A stretch of 61,103 nucleotides of DNA from Micrococcales bacterium. Lineage in GTDB: Bacteria; Actinomycetota; Actinomycetes; Actinomycetales; Cellulomonadaceae. The DNA is taken from assembly GCA_009777345.1 (NCBI GenBank), contig WRMB01000019.1, positions 1-61,103 on the forward strand, given 5' to 3'. Below, one piece after another: positions 16,836 through 25,810 of this stretch (position 1 is its first letter; every line of letters begins with the position of its first letter). A program made the translations under genes and the position numbers. The notes beneath the pieces were generated by a model. That model was not told the DNA's origin. It ran no database searches and saw nothing but the letters and a program-made list of their open reading frames with translations.

Positions 16836-18365
16836 ATGTGCTGGCCGTGGGATGTGTCGTGCAATGCGGGGGAGGCTGCGGATAGCGTAACGAACACCAT
16901 CTTCGAGGAGATGGCCAAGTCGGTCGCTGATGCGGTTGGGAAGGTCGTCGGAGAGCTTGTGACGCTGTGGGTCGAGGTGCCTACACCGACCATAGACGGT
17001 GGTGCCGCGAACGATATTGGAGACCCCGTCGGCGAGAGCGATGTGTACCAGGTCCTAGGGCATGTGACCTGGGTCGGCCTTGTCGTGGCAGCGGTCTCCA
17101 TGGTGTTCCTGGGGATCATGATCGCCACCAGGGTGCGGCGAGGGGAAGGGTTCGCTGCGGTGGGGCGAGCCGGTCTCGTACTTGGCGGGGTGATACTCGT
17201 CGGCGGGGCGTCGGCCATTGCGGCAAGGATCATCCGTGTACCCGAGAGCAACGGACCGTCGGGGTTTATCCAGGGTTCGACGCTGTGGATCCTCTCGGCT
17301 CTCGTCGTGCTGTCGATCATCATCGGCGGCGCGAAGATGGCCTGGGAGCAACGGGCTGAGCCTGGTCGGGACCTGCTCAAGAGCCTGATGACCGTGATTG
17401 TGGTCTCGGGTGCCGCTCTGACCGTCGTCGGCCTGCTGGTCAGCGCAGGCGACGCATTCTCCGTGGGTATCATCGACGCTTCGGTCGAAGGCGGGACCGC
17501 GGGCCTCGGGGCGGCGATGACTGGGATAGTCGTCACCGGAGGTTCCACCATCGGCGGGTTTGGGGGTATCCCGATCGCCGCGATCGTCGTCGGTCTGGTA
17601 ATTCTTGTGGTGTCGTTCGTCCAGCTCGTCCTCATGGTAGCGCGCTACGCGATGCTGGTGGTGCTCGCAGGTGTCCTGCCGTTGAGCGCGTCGTTCACCA
17701 ACACCGAGATGGGAAAGACGTGGATGCGCAAGAACGTGTCGTGGCTGCTGGCGTTCATCTTGTACAAGCCTGCAGTGGCGATCATCTATGCAACCGCCAT
17801 CAGGCTGACGAAGGAAGGTGTGTTCGGGCCGAAACCGGATGCTTCCATAGTCGACGATGTCGACCCTGGTGCGATGGTCAATACCTTGGCTGGGCTCATG
17901 CTCATGGTCATGGGGATCATCGCCCTGCCTGCTCTCATGAGATTTGTGACACCAGCGGTGGGTGCGATCGGTGGTACTGCCGGCGGTATGGCGGCAGGGA
18001 CGATGGCGACCGGTGCCCTCGATGGAGGCAGGCTGGCAGGTTCTCGAGGTGACTCTGGTCCGCATGGGGCCCATGGAGTGGGACAGTCCGGGCCTGCGGG
18101 ACAGGCTGGCGCGTCAGGTTCGACTGGCGGGGCTGGCTCGGCTGGCGCCACGGCTGGTGCGGGTGCAGGCGCCGGAGCTGGTGGGGCTGGTGCGGGCGCT
18201 GGGGCTGGTGCGGGCACAGGCGTCGAGGCTGGTACCGAGGCTGGTGCGGACGCCGGTGCCGAGGCTGTGCTCGCGGGTGCGGTGTCCGGGACTGCAAAGG
18301 CGGCGACCGATGCTGCGGTCGGCGTGGCAGTGAGTACAGCGGAAGGAGTGCACGCGAATGGCTGA
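16836..18365 (+). CDS. TrbL/VirB6-like polytopic membrane protein
   Basis: The 509-residue protein begins MCWPWDVSCNAGEA and has about seven membrane helices, among them WVGLVVAAVSMVFLGIMIAT, LVLGGVILVGGASAIAARI, TVIVVSGAALTVVGLLVS and LAGLMLMVMGIIALPALM. After that comes a low-complexity Gly/Ala/Ser tail of about 120 residues. This is the layout of TrbL/VirB6, the inner-membrane channel component. An in-frame ATG at 16800 overlaps the previous stop, but the 16836 start is favoured by a preceding GGAGCT and by the duplicated start just upstream. The 3' end overlaps the next gene by eight bases. Confidence 0.8.
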   Translation: MCWPWDVSCNAGEAADSVTNTIFEEMAKSVADAVGKVVGELVTLWVEVPTPTIDGGAANDIGDPVGESDVYQVLGHVTWVGLVVAAVSMVFLGIMIATRVRRGEGFAAVGRAGLVLGGVILVGGASAIAARIIRVPESNGPSGFIQGSTLWILSALVVLSIIIGGAKMAWEQRAEPGRDLLKSLMTVIVVSGAALTVVGLLVSAGDAFSVGIIDASVEGGTAGLGAAMTGIVVTGGSTIGGFGGIPIAAIVVGLVILVVSFVQLVLMVARYAMLVVLAGVLPLSASFTNTEMGKTWMRKNVSWLLAFILYKPAVAIIYATAIRLTKEGVFGPKPDASIVDDVDPGAMVNTLAGLMLMVMGIIALPALMRFVTPAVGAIGGTAGGMAAGTMATGALDGGRLAGSRGDSGPHGAHGVGQSGPAGQAGASGSTGGAGSAGATAGAGAGAGAGGAGAGAGAGAGTGVEAGTEAGADAGAEAVLAGAVSGTAKAATDAAVGVAVSTAEGVHANG

Positions 18366-19863
18366 GGCGACGGCACCTGTGGTGCGGACGTACGGGAACT
18401 GGCGGCGGCCGACGTCGCCGGGTCTGCTGGGGCTGGGGACTGTCGGGACGGCGTTGTTGTTCGTGTCGATGTTCTTGGTCCTGATAGCGATGATGACCGG
18501 TGGGCTGGTTCCGGCGCTGGTGGTCGCGGTGGTCTGCGGTGGTGCGCTGGCAGTCTTGGTGGTCAAGGACGCGGACGGGCGTAGCGTGCTGTCTCGGGTG
18601 GGTAACCGGGTGGGTTGGTGGTCGGCCCGGTCGCAGGGTTCTCACCTGTACCGGTCTGGTCCGTTGGGCTGTACCCAGTGGGGTACTTTCCAGCTGCCGG
18701 GTATCGCGGCGGCGACCAGGCTCAGCGAGCACGAGGACGCCTACGGCCGCAAGTTCGCGCTGCTGTACGTCCCGGTGTCGCGTACCTACGTGGTGGTGCT
18801 GGCTGCCGAGCCGGACGGGGCGTCGCTGGTCGACCAGGACCAGGTCGACCACTGGGTGGCTGACTGGGGGCACTGGTTGGCGAACCTGTCGGGCGAGCCT
18901 GGTCTGGAGGCGGCCGGGGTGACGGTCGAGACGGCGCCGGAGTCGGGTGCGCGGCTGCGCCGGGAGGTCGAGCTGCACGTCGACCCGCAGGCGCCGACCT
19001 TCGCCCAGGAGATGCTCAAGGACGTCGTCGAGACCTACCCGGCGGGGTCTTCGTCGGTGAAGGCTTATGTCACCTTGACCTTCGCTGCGGCGGCGCGTCG
19101 GGGCGGTCCTGCCCGCTCGTCGGAGGAGATGGCGCGTGACCTGTCGTCTCGTCTGCCTGGTCTGGTCGCGGACCTGCAGGCTACCGGTGCGGGTGCTGCT
19201 CGTCCGGTGCCGGCCCGGGAGCTGTGCGAGCTGGTGCGGGTGGCCTACGACCCGGTCGTGGCGACGGTGCTCGACGAGGCGCTGGCGCTGGGGCAGCAGA
19301 CCGACCTGCTGTGGTCCGACGTCGGTCCGGTGGCGGCCGAGGCTACCTGGGACGGCTACCGTCACGACTCGGCCTGGTCGGTGACCTGGGCGATGACCCA
19401 GGCTCCGCGCGGCAACGTGCAGTCTGGTGTCCTGTCGCGGCTGCTGGCCCCGCACCGGGACATCGCCCGCAAACGGGTCACCTTGCTGTACGGGATGATC
19501 GACCCGGGCCGGGCGGCCGGGCTGGTCGAGGCCGACCTGCGGGCCGCGGAGTTCCGGGCTTCGTCCACCAGGCGGCCCCAGGCGCGTGACAGCCTCGCGG
19601 TCCGTTCGGCGGCGGCGTCGGCCAGCGAGGAGGCCAGCGGGGCCGGGCTGGTCAACTTCTCGATCCTGGTCACCGCGACCGTCGTCGACCCGGCCAAGCT
19701 GCCGGAGGCCCGGGCGGCGATCGACAACCTCACCGCGGCGTCGCGGCTGCGGGTCCGGCCTGTCTACGGCTCGCAGGACTCCGCGTTCGTCATGGCCCTG
19801 CCGCTCGGGCTCGTCCCGAAGAAGCACTCGCAGGTACCCTCCGAGTTCCGGGACTCGCTGTGA
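18358..19863 (+). CDS. SCO6880-family T4SS protein (PrgI-like N-terminus)
   Basis: This 501-residue protein begins PVVRTYGNWRRPTSPGLLGLG, then has two membrane helices (TALLFVSMFLVLIAM and VPALVVAVVCGGALAVLVV) and a large soluble domain (about residues 75-495). The layout and the conserved YRSGPLG and LPGIAAATRLSEHEDAYGRKF stretches match the SCO6880 family, which pairs with VirB4-type ATPases in actinobacterial conjugation-like loci. It probably couples the ATPase to the channel. It overlaps the TrbL-like gene by eight bases and the ATPase gene by four, so these three are one translational unit. Confidence 0.85.
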   Translation: MAEATAPVVRTYGNWRRPTSPGLLGLGTVGTALLFVSMFLVLIAMMTGGLVPALVVAVVCGGALAVLVVKDADGRSVLSRVGNRVGWWSARSQGSHLYRSGPLGCTQWGTFQLPGIAAATRLSEHEDAYGRKFALLYVPVSRTYVVVLAAEPDGASLVDQDQVDHWVADWGHWLANLSGEPGLEAAGVTVETAPESGARLRREVELHVDPQAPTFAQEMLKDVVETYPAGSSSVKAYVTLTFAAAARRGGPARSSEEMARDLSSRLPGLVADLQATGAGAARPVPARELCELVRVAYDPVVATVLDEALALGQQTDLLWSDVGPVAAEATWDGYRHDSAWSVTWAMTQAPRGNVQSGVLSRLLAPHRDIARKRVTLLYGMIDPGRAAGLVEADLRAAEFRASSTRRPQARDSLAVRSAAASASEEASGAGLVNFSILVTATVVDPAKLPEARAAIDNLTAASRLRVRPVYGSQDSAFVMALPLGLVPKKHSQVPSEFRDSL

Positions 19864-21587
19864 GCGCCCGGCCGCGCCCGGGGGACTTCGGCGTCGATCC
19901 CGAGCCCCGCGGCGAGAAGAAGCGCAGACCGAAGGTCGACAAGAAGGCGGACAGGAAGTCTGCCAGGGCCCAGGCGAAGGCCGCACGGGGAAAGACGACC
20001 CAGGGCAAGGCAGCGCGCGGGAAGGCGGTGCAGAGCAAGACCGCCCCGAGCGCCGATGGCCAGGGTGCCGAGGGCTCCGTCGGCACGCAGGAGGCGCCTG
20101 GGGTGCGGACCGTGCGGCCCTCGTCGCGCGGCTGGAGCGGTCGTGGCAGGGGCGCGGCGTCGTACCTGCAGGTCCCGGTGGAGTACCGGGGCACGACGGT
20201 GCAGGTGTGCGGGTTGTGGCCGTTCGCCATCGGTGCGGGGGTGCCGCTGGTCGGGGTGCCGCTGGGGCACCACCTGCACACCGGTGCCACGGTGTGCGGC
20301 GACCCGATCTCCTGGTTCCAGCGGGCCAAGCTGATCTCCAACCCGTCGGTCTACGTCGAGGGGCTGCCCGGTCTGGGCAAGTCGACGACGGTGCGGCGGA
20401 TGGCCACGGGCCTGGCCGGGTTCGGTGCCCAGCCGTTGGTGCTGGGCGACCTGAAACCAGACTACGTGGACCTCATCGAGGCGCTCGGCGGGCAGGTCAT
20501 CAGCCTGGGTCGGGGTCGGGGGTACCTCAACGTCCTGGACCCCGGCGAGTCCGTGGGCGCCGCCCGGTCGCTGCGGGCCCAGGGGTTCGCCAGGCAGGCG
20601 GAAGAGGTCGAGGCCGACGCTCACGGCCGACGGCTGACCATGGTCTCGGCCCTGCTGACGATCCTGCGCAAGACACCGCCGACCGACGTGGAGGAGTCGA
20701 TCGTCGACCAGGCGCTGCAGGTGCTCGACCGCAGGCTGGACCGGGTGCCGGTGCTGGCCGACGTGCTGCAGGTGGTGCAGGACGCCCCGCCGGAGGTGCG
20801 CGAGGTCGCCGTGGACCGCGGGTCGATGACGGAGTACCAGAAGATCACGCGCGGGCTGGAGGCCTCGCTGATCTCCCTGGCCCGCGGCGGTCGGCTCGGC
20901 GAGACGTTCGCCCAGCCCACCACCAACCCGATGCGCCGCGACCGGGCCGTGGTCTACGACGTGTCCGGCCTGAAGGAGACCGACGTCGACCTGCGGGCCG
21001 CGACCCTGCTGGCCTGCTGGTCCAACGGGTTCGCGACGGTCAACGTGGCCAACGTGCTGGCCGACGCCGGGCTGGAGCCGCGTCGGCACTACTTCGTCAT
21101 CATGGACGAGCTGTGGCAGGCGCTGCGCTCGGGGACCGGCATGGTCGACCGGGTCGACCAGCTGACCCGGCTGAACCGGCAGTTCGGCGTCGGCGTGGCG
21201 ATGATCACCCACACCATGAGCGACCTGCTGGCCCTGCCGACCGAGGAGGACCGGATGAAGGCGCGCGGGTTCGTCGAGCGGGCGGGCATGGTCGTCGTCG
21301 GCGGGCTGCCCGCGGCCGAGATGCCGCTGCTGACCGCGGCGCTGCCGTTCTCCCAGGCCGAGCAGGACCTCATAACCGGCTGGTCGGCACCACCGTCGTG
21401 GGACGCCACGACCGGCCGGGAGAGCGACCCGCCAGGCCGCGGGAAGTTCCTCATCAAGGTCGGCGGACGCCCCGGCATCCCGATCCAGGTCAAGCTGACC
21501 CAGACCGAACGCTCCATCAACGACACCAACAAGCTGTGGGCCACCCAGTCCCGCATCGGACGGGTCGAAGAAGAGACCACGTCATGA
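19860..21587 (+). CDS. VirB4/TraC-like secretion ATPase
   Basis: The 575-residue protein starts with about 75 Lys/Arg/Ala-rich residues, then an ATPase with Walker A GLPGLGKST (residues 168-176) and Walker B FVIMDE (residues 412-417) followed by LWQALRSGTG. VirB4 ATPases energise assembly and substrate passage in T4SSs. It overlaps the SCO6880 gene (GTGA). The C-terminal region (ITHTMSDLLALPTEEDRMKARGF) matches the VirB4/TraC type rather than VirD4. The N-terminal half normally found in long VirB4 proteins seems to be carried by the separate SCO6880 gene. Confidence 0.85.
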   Translation: MSARPRPGDFGVDPEPRGEKKRRPKVDKKADRKSARAQAKAARGKTTQGKAARGKAVQSKTAPSADGQGAEGSVGTQEAPGVRTVRPSSRGWSGRGRGAASYLQVPVEYRGTTVQVCGLWPFAIGAGVPLVGVPLGHHLHTGATVCGDPISWFQRAKLISNPSVYVEGLPGLGKSTTVRRMATGLAGFGAQPLVLGDLKPDYVDLIEALGGQVISLGRGRGYLNVLDPGESVGAARSLRAQGFARQAEEVEADAHGRRLTMVSALLTILRKTPPTDVEESIVDQALQVLDRRLDRVPVLADVLQVVQDAPPEVREVAVDRGSMTEYQKITRGLEASLISLARGGRLGETFAQPTTNPMRRDRAVVYDVSGLKETDVDLRAATLLACWSNGFATVNVANVLADAGLEPRRHYFVIMDELWQALRSGTGMVDRVDQLTRLNRQFGVGVAMITHTMSDLLALPTEEDRMKARGFVERAGMVVVGGLPAAEMPLLTAALPFSQAEQDLITGWSAPPSWDATTGRESDPPGRGKFLIKVGGRPGIPIQVKLTQTERSINDTNKLWATQSRIGRVEEETTS

Positions 21588-21673
21588 ACCGGCGGCGGGC
21601 GGTTTCGACCGCACGGTGTCACCGAGGGCTACGACCTGTACGTGCCGCCGTCGTCTGACCCTCTTCCCGCCCG
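21584..21673 (+). pseudogene. Probable broken start of the next operon gene
   Basis: An ATG at 21584 overlaps the ATPase stop (ATGA), as at the other junctions of this operon, but the frame closes after 24 codons at 21658. Just downstream, in another frame, the bases read GVTEGYDLYVPPSSDPLP, which looks like real protein, and in a third frame GFDRTV precedes it. A frameshifted remnant of a lost downstream gene fits best. The opposite-strand 1250-residue gene ends at 21674, so the operon is cut off here. Confidence 0.35.
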
Positions 21674-24600
21674 CTACGTGGCCAGTCCCAGTGCGGCGAC
21701 GACCTCGGGAGTCACGACCGCACCGCGGTCCGCCAGGCCCTTCTTCGTGATGGTGCGCAAGACCTTGTCGAGGTCGTGCTGGTAGCCCGGGTCGAGGTCG
21801 GTCAGGCGCAGCAGGATGCGGGCGAGGGTGTCCCAGTGGCCACCGACCAGCGTGTCGTCCTCGATGGGGGACATCACCAGCGACGCCCTGGACAGTTTCA
21901 GGGCCTTCTCGAGATCGGACTGGGTGGCGTCGGAGCTGTCGACGATCCGCCAGGCCAGAATGTTGCGGGCGGTGCGCCGGATGTGCCTGATCTGGTTGTG
22001 CTCCGACAGGTACGGCCAGTCCACGAACCCGTCGAACCGGTCCAGGATCGCCTGGCAGACCCGCTGGTTGGACTCATGGTCGCCAACCTCGAAGGACAGG
22101 TACCGCTCCTGGTCCATGACGTGCGACCACAGGTGGTCGTCGGGGAAGCGCGCCTCCTCCAGCATGGTCCAGGCCGCCCGGGTGTGCTCCAGAGCCTCCG
22201 GCAGGTCGCCGGACTCCTGGATGATCTTCGACGCCGTGCGCAGATGGTCCTCGCAGGTGGCCTTGTCGAAGTCGGTGACCTGCGGCGGGTCGGTCACCAC
22301 GAATGCGTCGAACGCGGCGCGCAGGGCGTCGCCGACGTTCGCCAGCTCGGCTTCGGCACCCACCGTGTCGCCCTTCGTCCGCAGCGCGTACGCGGTGTAG
22401 AAGTGGGCCAGCTCGGCCTGCTGCTCTGCCACCGACGGTGCCTGCCCCTTCTTTTTCTTCCTCGGTCTCTCTGCTGGTTCGCCTGCCTTCGTGGCCTCAG
22501 CGACGACCGTGTCGAAGTCGGCGATACCGTCGTCGACCCGCCCGGTCGCTGCTGCCGCGAGTCCGCGCTGGTTGCGCAGGAACAGCGGATCCAGGTCGCC
22601 CCTGGACTCTTCGTCGTCGAGCAACGAGCCGAGAACCTCGTACCGGATCGACAGCGGGATGTGCTGGGCGTTGTCCTGGTGCATCCTGACCGCGGCGACG
22701 CTGGTCTCCACGGTGCGGTGCTCCAGCGGCATGTGGACGTAGCAGTTCCCCATGTGCGGCGACTTTGCGTTCCGTGCCAGAGCCAGCTCGCACACCTTCG
22801 CCGTCCGCGCCCTCACGGGCAGCTCTTGCAGGTCGTACCCTCTTTTCTCGGCCATCCGTTCGGCGATATCGGCGGTGACGAGCTCGGCGGGAATGCGGTC
22901 GACATAGTAGAGGGGGCTGGTTCCTCGGCTCGGAGCGCACATGGCGACCGCGACACGCTGGGTCCACTGGTGGGGAAGCAGGTCGTAGACAGAGACCGAG
23001 GCAGAGTCGCCGTCCTTGTAGCGTTCGATCTCGGCGACTATCATGTCTTCGGTCCAGAAGGCCGCCCAGCAGTCCCTGGCGAACTTCGGGCAGTCGTCGA
23101 GATGCATCCACTGGTCCCAGGCGCTGACTTCTTCTCCCTTGCGCTCGGCGCGTTCGTAGAAGTCACGGATGTGCTCGTCCCGGCGACGTTCGTACTCGAC
23201 TCTTGGTTCTTCCCGCTTCAGTGCGTGGTACTTGCGGAACTCGGGTCCGTGCACCGTGCACAACCATTCCCAGTACTCCGCGTCGTCGCAGATCGCCTCA
23301 GCGTGCTCGAACACCGTGGTGTCGACGTACTTCCCTTCCAGCCGTTCGACGAGACCGAAGCTGAGGTCCAGCGCGCGGCACAGCATGTCCGGCTCGAGGT
23401 ATCGGCGGGGGACCTTCTCCTCCAAGAAGCCGCGGCTCGCGTGGGCGACGGCCAGCAACCACAGGTCGTCGGTGCGCAGACGGGCCGGGACCTTCTCGAT
23501 CGCACCCGCCGAACGTTCGACCGCCCGGCGCCACATCTGGTCGGTCACCAGGTGCTCGGGCAGGTCCCACGGGTCGACACCCCTCTGTGTCAGGGTGTCT
23601 GCCAGCTCGGTGTCGAGAAGGTCGGCAGGGATGTGCGCCAGGTCCTCGCGTTCCCAGGTGTCGACTCGCCCCAGCAGGTCTTTGGTAACCAGCCGCGCAG
23701 GCACCCAGGCCAGGGGAGCACCCCGCTCGACCATGGTGGTGACCAGCTCGGCGTCCAGCAGGTCGGTCGGGACGTGCTGCAGGTCTGGACGCTCCCAGGA
23801 GCCGATACCCATGAGCAGCTCTTTCGTCACCCACTGTCGGGGTACCCACGCCAGGTTGAAGGCGTCGTACCGGACGAGCGTGGTCGCCAGCTCGGTGTCG
23901 AAGGCCGACTCCGGGAAGTGCGCGGCGACCGAGACCACGACCTTGGCGTCCGGGTCTCCGGTGCGCTCTCTGTCGTCTGCGGCTTCCAGGTCGGCGGCTT
24001 TCGTGCAGAAGTCCTTGGTCAAGAACTCCGCCGGGACAGCCTGGAAACCGACCGGGGCAAGGACGTTGGGGTCCCCGAAGACACGCCGTCTCAGATAGTC
24101 CAGCCAGTGGTCGGCGTCGCGTACCGGTTCGACGTCCTCGACGGTGACCTCCTCCCAGTCCACGACGACCGGACGGGAGAGCATGCAGTACATGTCGGTG
24201 TGCTCGTCCAGCGGGCCGAACTCTTCTACCTGCGCGTGCTTCTGCGCCTTCTTCTCGTCGCCCAGCCTGTGGTAGACCAGCGCCAGCAGGTGCCGCCGGG
24301 CGACCGTCTGCTGCAGGTCGCAAGACTTCAGCAGGTCGTCCCGGGCCTTCTCCGGCTCGCCTTTCCACAACCACGCCTCGCCCCGGACGCGGTACGGCAG
24401 GCCGCGTACCTCGTCGTCGATATGGTCGGGCAGGTGCTTGGTGCGGTCGATCGACACGGTCGCTGTCTCGACGGCCCGGTCGAGCTCTCCCAGGCAGAGC
24501 AGGCTCCAGGCGAGATAGTCCAGACCGGTGTCTTCCAGACCCCTGTGCTTGGACGGGAACAGCTCGACCGCGCGCTCGTAGTAGGGCACGGCCTGCGCGA

Positions 24601-25426
24601 AAGCGTCGGCGGAGAACAGGCAGTCGCCAGCCAGCTCCCACGCCTTGCAGTAGCCAGGTGACATCTCGGTGGCCCGCTTGGCGTAGGCGAAGGCTTCTCT
24701 CGGTCTGCCGTCGCGGAGGTAGCTGCGGGCTTCTCGCATCACCGGCTGGCACGCCGGGTCGTAGCCGTCGATATACAGCGACTCCCCGGCGTCCAGCAGG
24801 TCGTCGATAGTCTCGAACTTCCACCGGGGGTCGTCGTAGCAGTAGTTCTCGCCTGCCTCGACGCACCTGGGCTTGAGGACGAAGAACTCGTCGCGCCAGT
24901 TGTACCACTCGTCCTGCTCGGGTGCGGTGAACCTGTAGCCGGGGCACATGAGGAACAGCGTGGTGTCACGCTGGAGCCTGGCGCGCCGCCAGTCGACGAA
25001 CCACGCGAACAGACGAGGAGTGTCCAGCCTGCCGCGCCACCCGCCGTGCAGGACCTCGTCGTCGGCGGCCATGAACAGCGCGTACTGCCGGGCGACGACC
25101 GTGCCGAACCACTGGTTGTTCTTCTGCCGGTCCAAGAAACGGTCGAGGCTGTTCGCACGGTCGCACACGAGCCGACCGGTCACGATCGCGTTGCGGCCGT
25201 CGAGGTCGAAGTCGCCGGGGATCTCCAGGTCGCCCTTGACGACCATCAGCCGGTCGATCGCCACCCACTCGTCCCTCGTGAGGGTCACGTCACCGTCGAC
25301 CCATACGCACTCCGACTTAAGAAACCTGTCGAACTCCTTCTTCGAGAAGCACTTCCTCACCCTCTTCTGTATCTTCGCGGGAATCTCGGACCAGATGCTC
25401 TCTACCCGGACGACGCTGTGGGCCAT
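21674..25426 (-). CDS. Unrecognised 1250-residue TPR-type repeat protein
   Basis: I do not recognise a named family for the whole protein. Visible parts: residues about 40-110 have beta-strand repeats of the form VWVDGDVTL, MVVKGDLEI and AIVTGRLVCD. Residues about 235-410 look like tetratricopeptide repeats (AFAYAKRATEMSPGYCKAWELAGDCL; YYERAVELFPSKH). Residues about 465-720 hold a repeated unit of the kind VPxxLLDxELxxTxxxRG and WVPxxLVTKxLL, reminiscent of DUF4116-like repeats. A basic run RKKKKGQ occurs near residue 1010. There is no signal peptide or membrane helix, so it is cytosolic. It is single-cistron, convergent with the secretion operon. An effector or regulator is possible but unproven. 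Confidence 0.75.
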   Translation of the reverse strand: MAHSVVRVESIWSEIPAKIQKRVRKCFSKKEFDRFLKSECVWVDGDVTLTRDEWVAIDRLMVVKGDLEIPGDFDLDGRNAIVTGRLVCDRANSLDRFLDRQKNNQWFGTVVARQYALFMAADDEVLHGGWRGRLDTPRLFAWFVDWRRARLQRDTTLFLMCPGYRFTAPEQDEWYNWRDEFFVLKPRCVEAGENYCYDDPRWKFETIDDLLDAGESLYIDGYDPACQPVMREARSYLRDGRPREAFAYAKRATEMSPGYCKAWELAGDCLFSADAFAQAVPYYERAVELFPSKHRGLEDTGLDYLAWSLLCLGELDRAVETATVSIDRTKHLPDHIDDEVRGLPYRVRGEAWLWKGEPEKARDDLLKSCDLQQTVARRHLLALVYHRLGDEKKAQKHAQVEEFGPLDEHTDMYCMLSRPVVVDWEEVTVEDVEPVRDADHWLDYLRRRVFGDPNVLAPVGFQAVPAEFLTKDFCTKAADLEAADDRERTGDPDAKVVVSVAAHFPESAFDTELATTLVRYDAFNLAWVPRQWVTKELLMGIGSWERPDLQHVPTDLLDAELVTTMVERGAPLAWVPARLVTKDLLGRVDTWEREDLAHIPADLLDTELADTLTQRGVDPWDLPEHLVTDQMWRRAVERSAGAIEKVPARLRTDDLWLLAVAHASRGFLEEKVPRRYLEPDMLCRALDLSFGLVERLEGKYVDTTVFEHAEAICDDAEYWEWLCTVHGPEFRKYHALKREEPRVEYERRRDEHIRDFYERAERKGEEVSAWDQWMHLDDCPKFARDCWAAFWTEDMIVAEIERYKDGDSASVSVYDLLPHQWTQRVAVAMCAPSRGTSPLYYVDRIPAELVTADIAERMAEKRGYDLQELPVRARTAKVCELALARNAKSPHMGNCYVHMPLEHRTVETSVAAVRMHQDNAQHIPLSIRYEVLGSLLDDEESRGDLDPLFLRNQRGLAAAATGRVDDGIADFDTVVAEATKAGEPAERPRKKKKGQAPSVAEQQAELAHFYTAYALRTKGDTVGAEAELANVGDALRAAFDAFVVTDPPQVTDFDKATCEDHLRTASKIIQESGDLPEALEHTRAAWTMLEEARFPDDHLWSHVMDQERYLSFEVGDHESNQRVCQAILDRFDGFVDWPYLSEHNQIRHIRRTARNILAWRIVDSSDATQSDLEKALKLSRASLVMSPIEDDTLVGGHWDTLARILLRLTDLDPGYQHDLDKVLRTITKKGLADRGAVVTPEVVAALGLAT

Positions 25427-25810
25427 CGTCTCTCCTGTTCCATCGTTGTTGCTCGGCCCTGATATGTGGTCGGCTCGTCACGACGACGATATCGGACCAG
25501 GGCCCTGGTCAAGGGCGGTTCGGTGTACCGATCCTGGCACACGTGTGCCGTACCGACACATGTGTTTCAGGCCAGCACAGCAGGCAGGGCTTGAACCACC
25601 GCCTGCCTGGAAGAGCCGGGTGATGTTCAGGTTCCCGAACATCTGTAACAGAACCTGTACATCTCCGGGTATCCGCTGTCCGCGCCGCCAAGGCCCCTGA
25701 CGTGGGAGAACGCGCGCCGACCGGTGGCTGGACAGCGGGTGGTGCGAGATGGCAGTATCTGTCCGTCAAGGCGTGCTATGTCGGAAATGCAACGCGAAGG
25801 CAGGTTGTCC
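25427..25810. promoter_or_regulatory. Divergent control region with two short palindromes and a shared motif
   Basis: No gene is supported here. Two related palindromes, GGCACACGTGTGCC (25536-25549) and ACACATGTGT (25556-25565), lie 18 bases apart centre to centre and could be one regulator's paired sites for the leftward gene. A 41-base motif at 25621-25661 (read on the minus strand, starting TGTACAGGTTCTG) also occurs at 51368-51408. The rest shows no structure I can name. Confidence 0.45.

Noticed and set aside
12861..21587. Type VII secretion or phage structural operon
   Set aside because: No EccC/EccD or WxG proteins and no capsid, tail or portal motifs; TrbL-, SCO6880- and VirB4-like genes point to a T4SS.
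25509..25769. 86-codon minus-strand ORF between the large protein and the hydrolase
   Set aside because: No ribosome site, no family likeness, and it covers palindromes that look regulatory.
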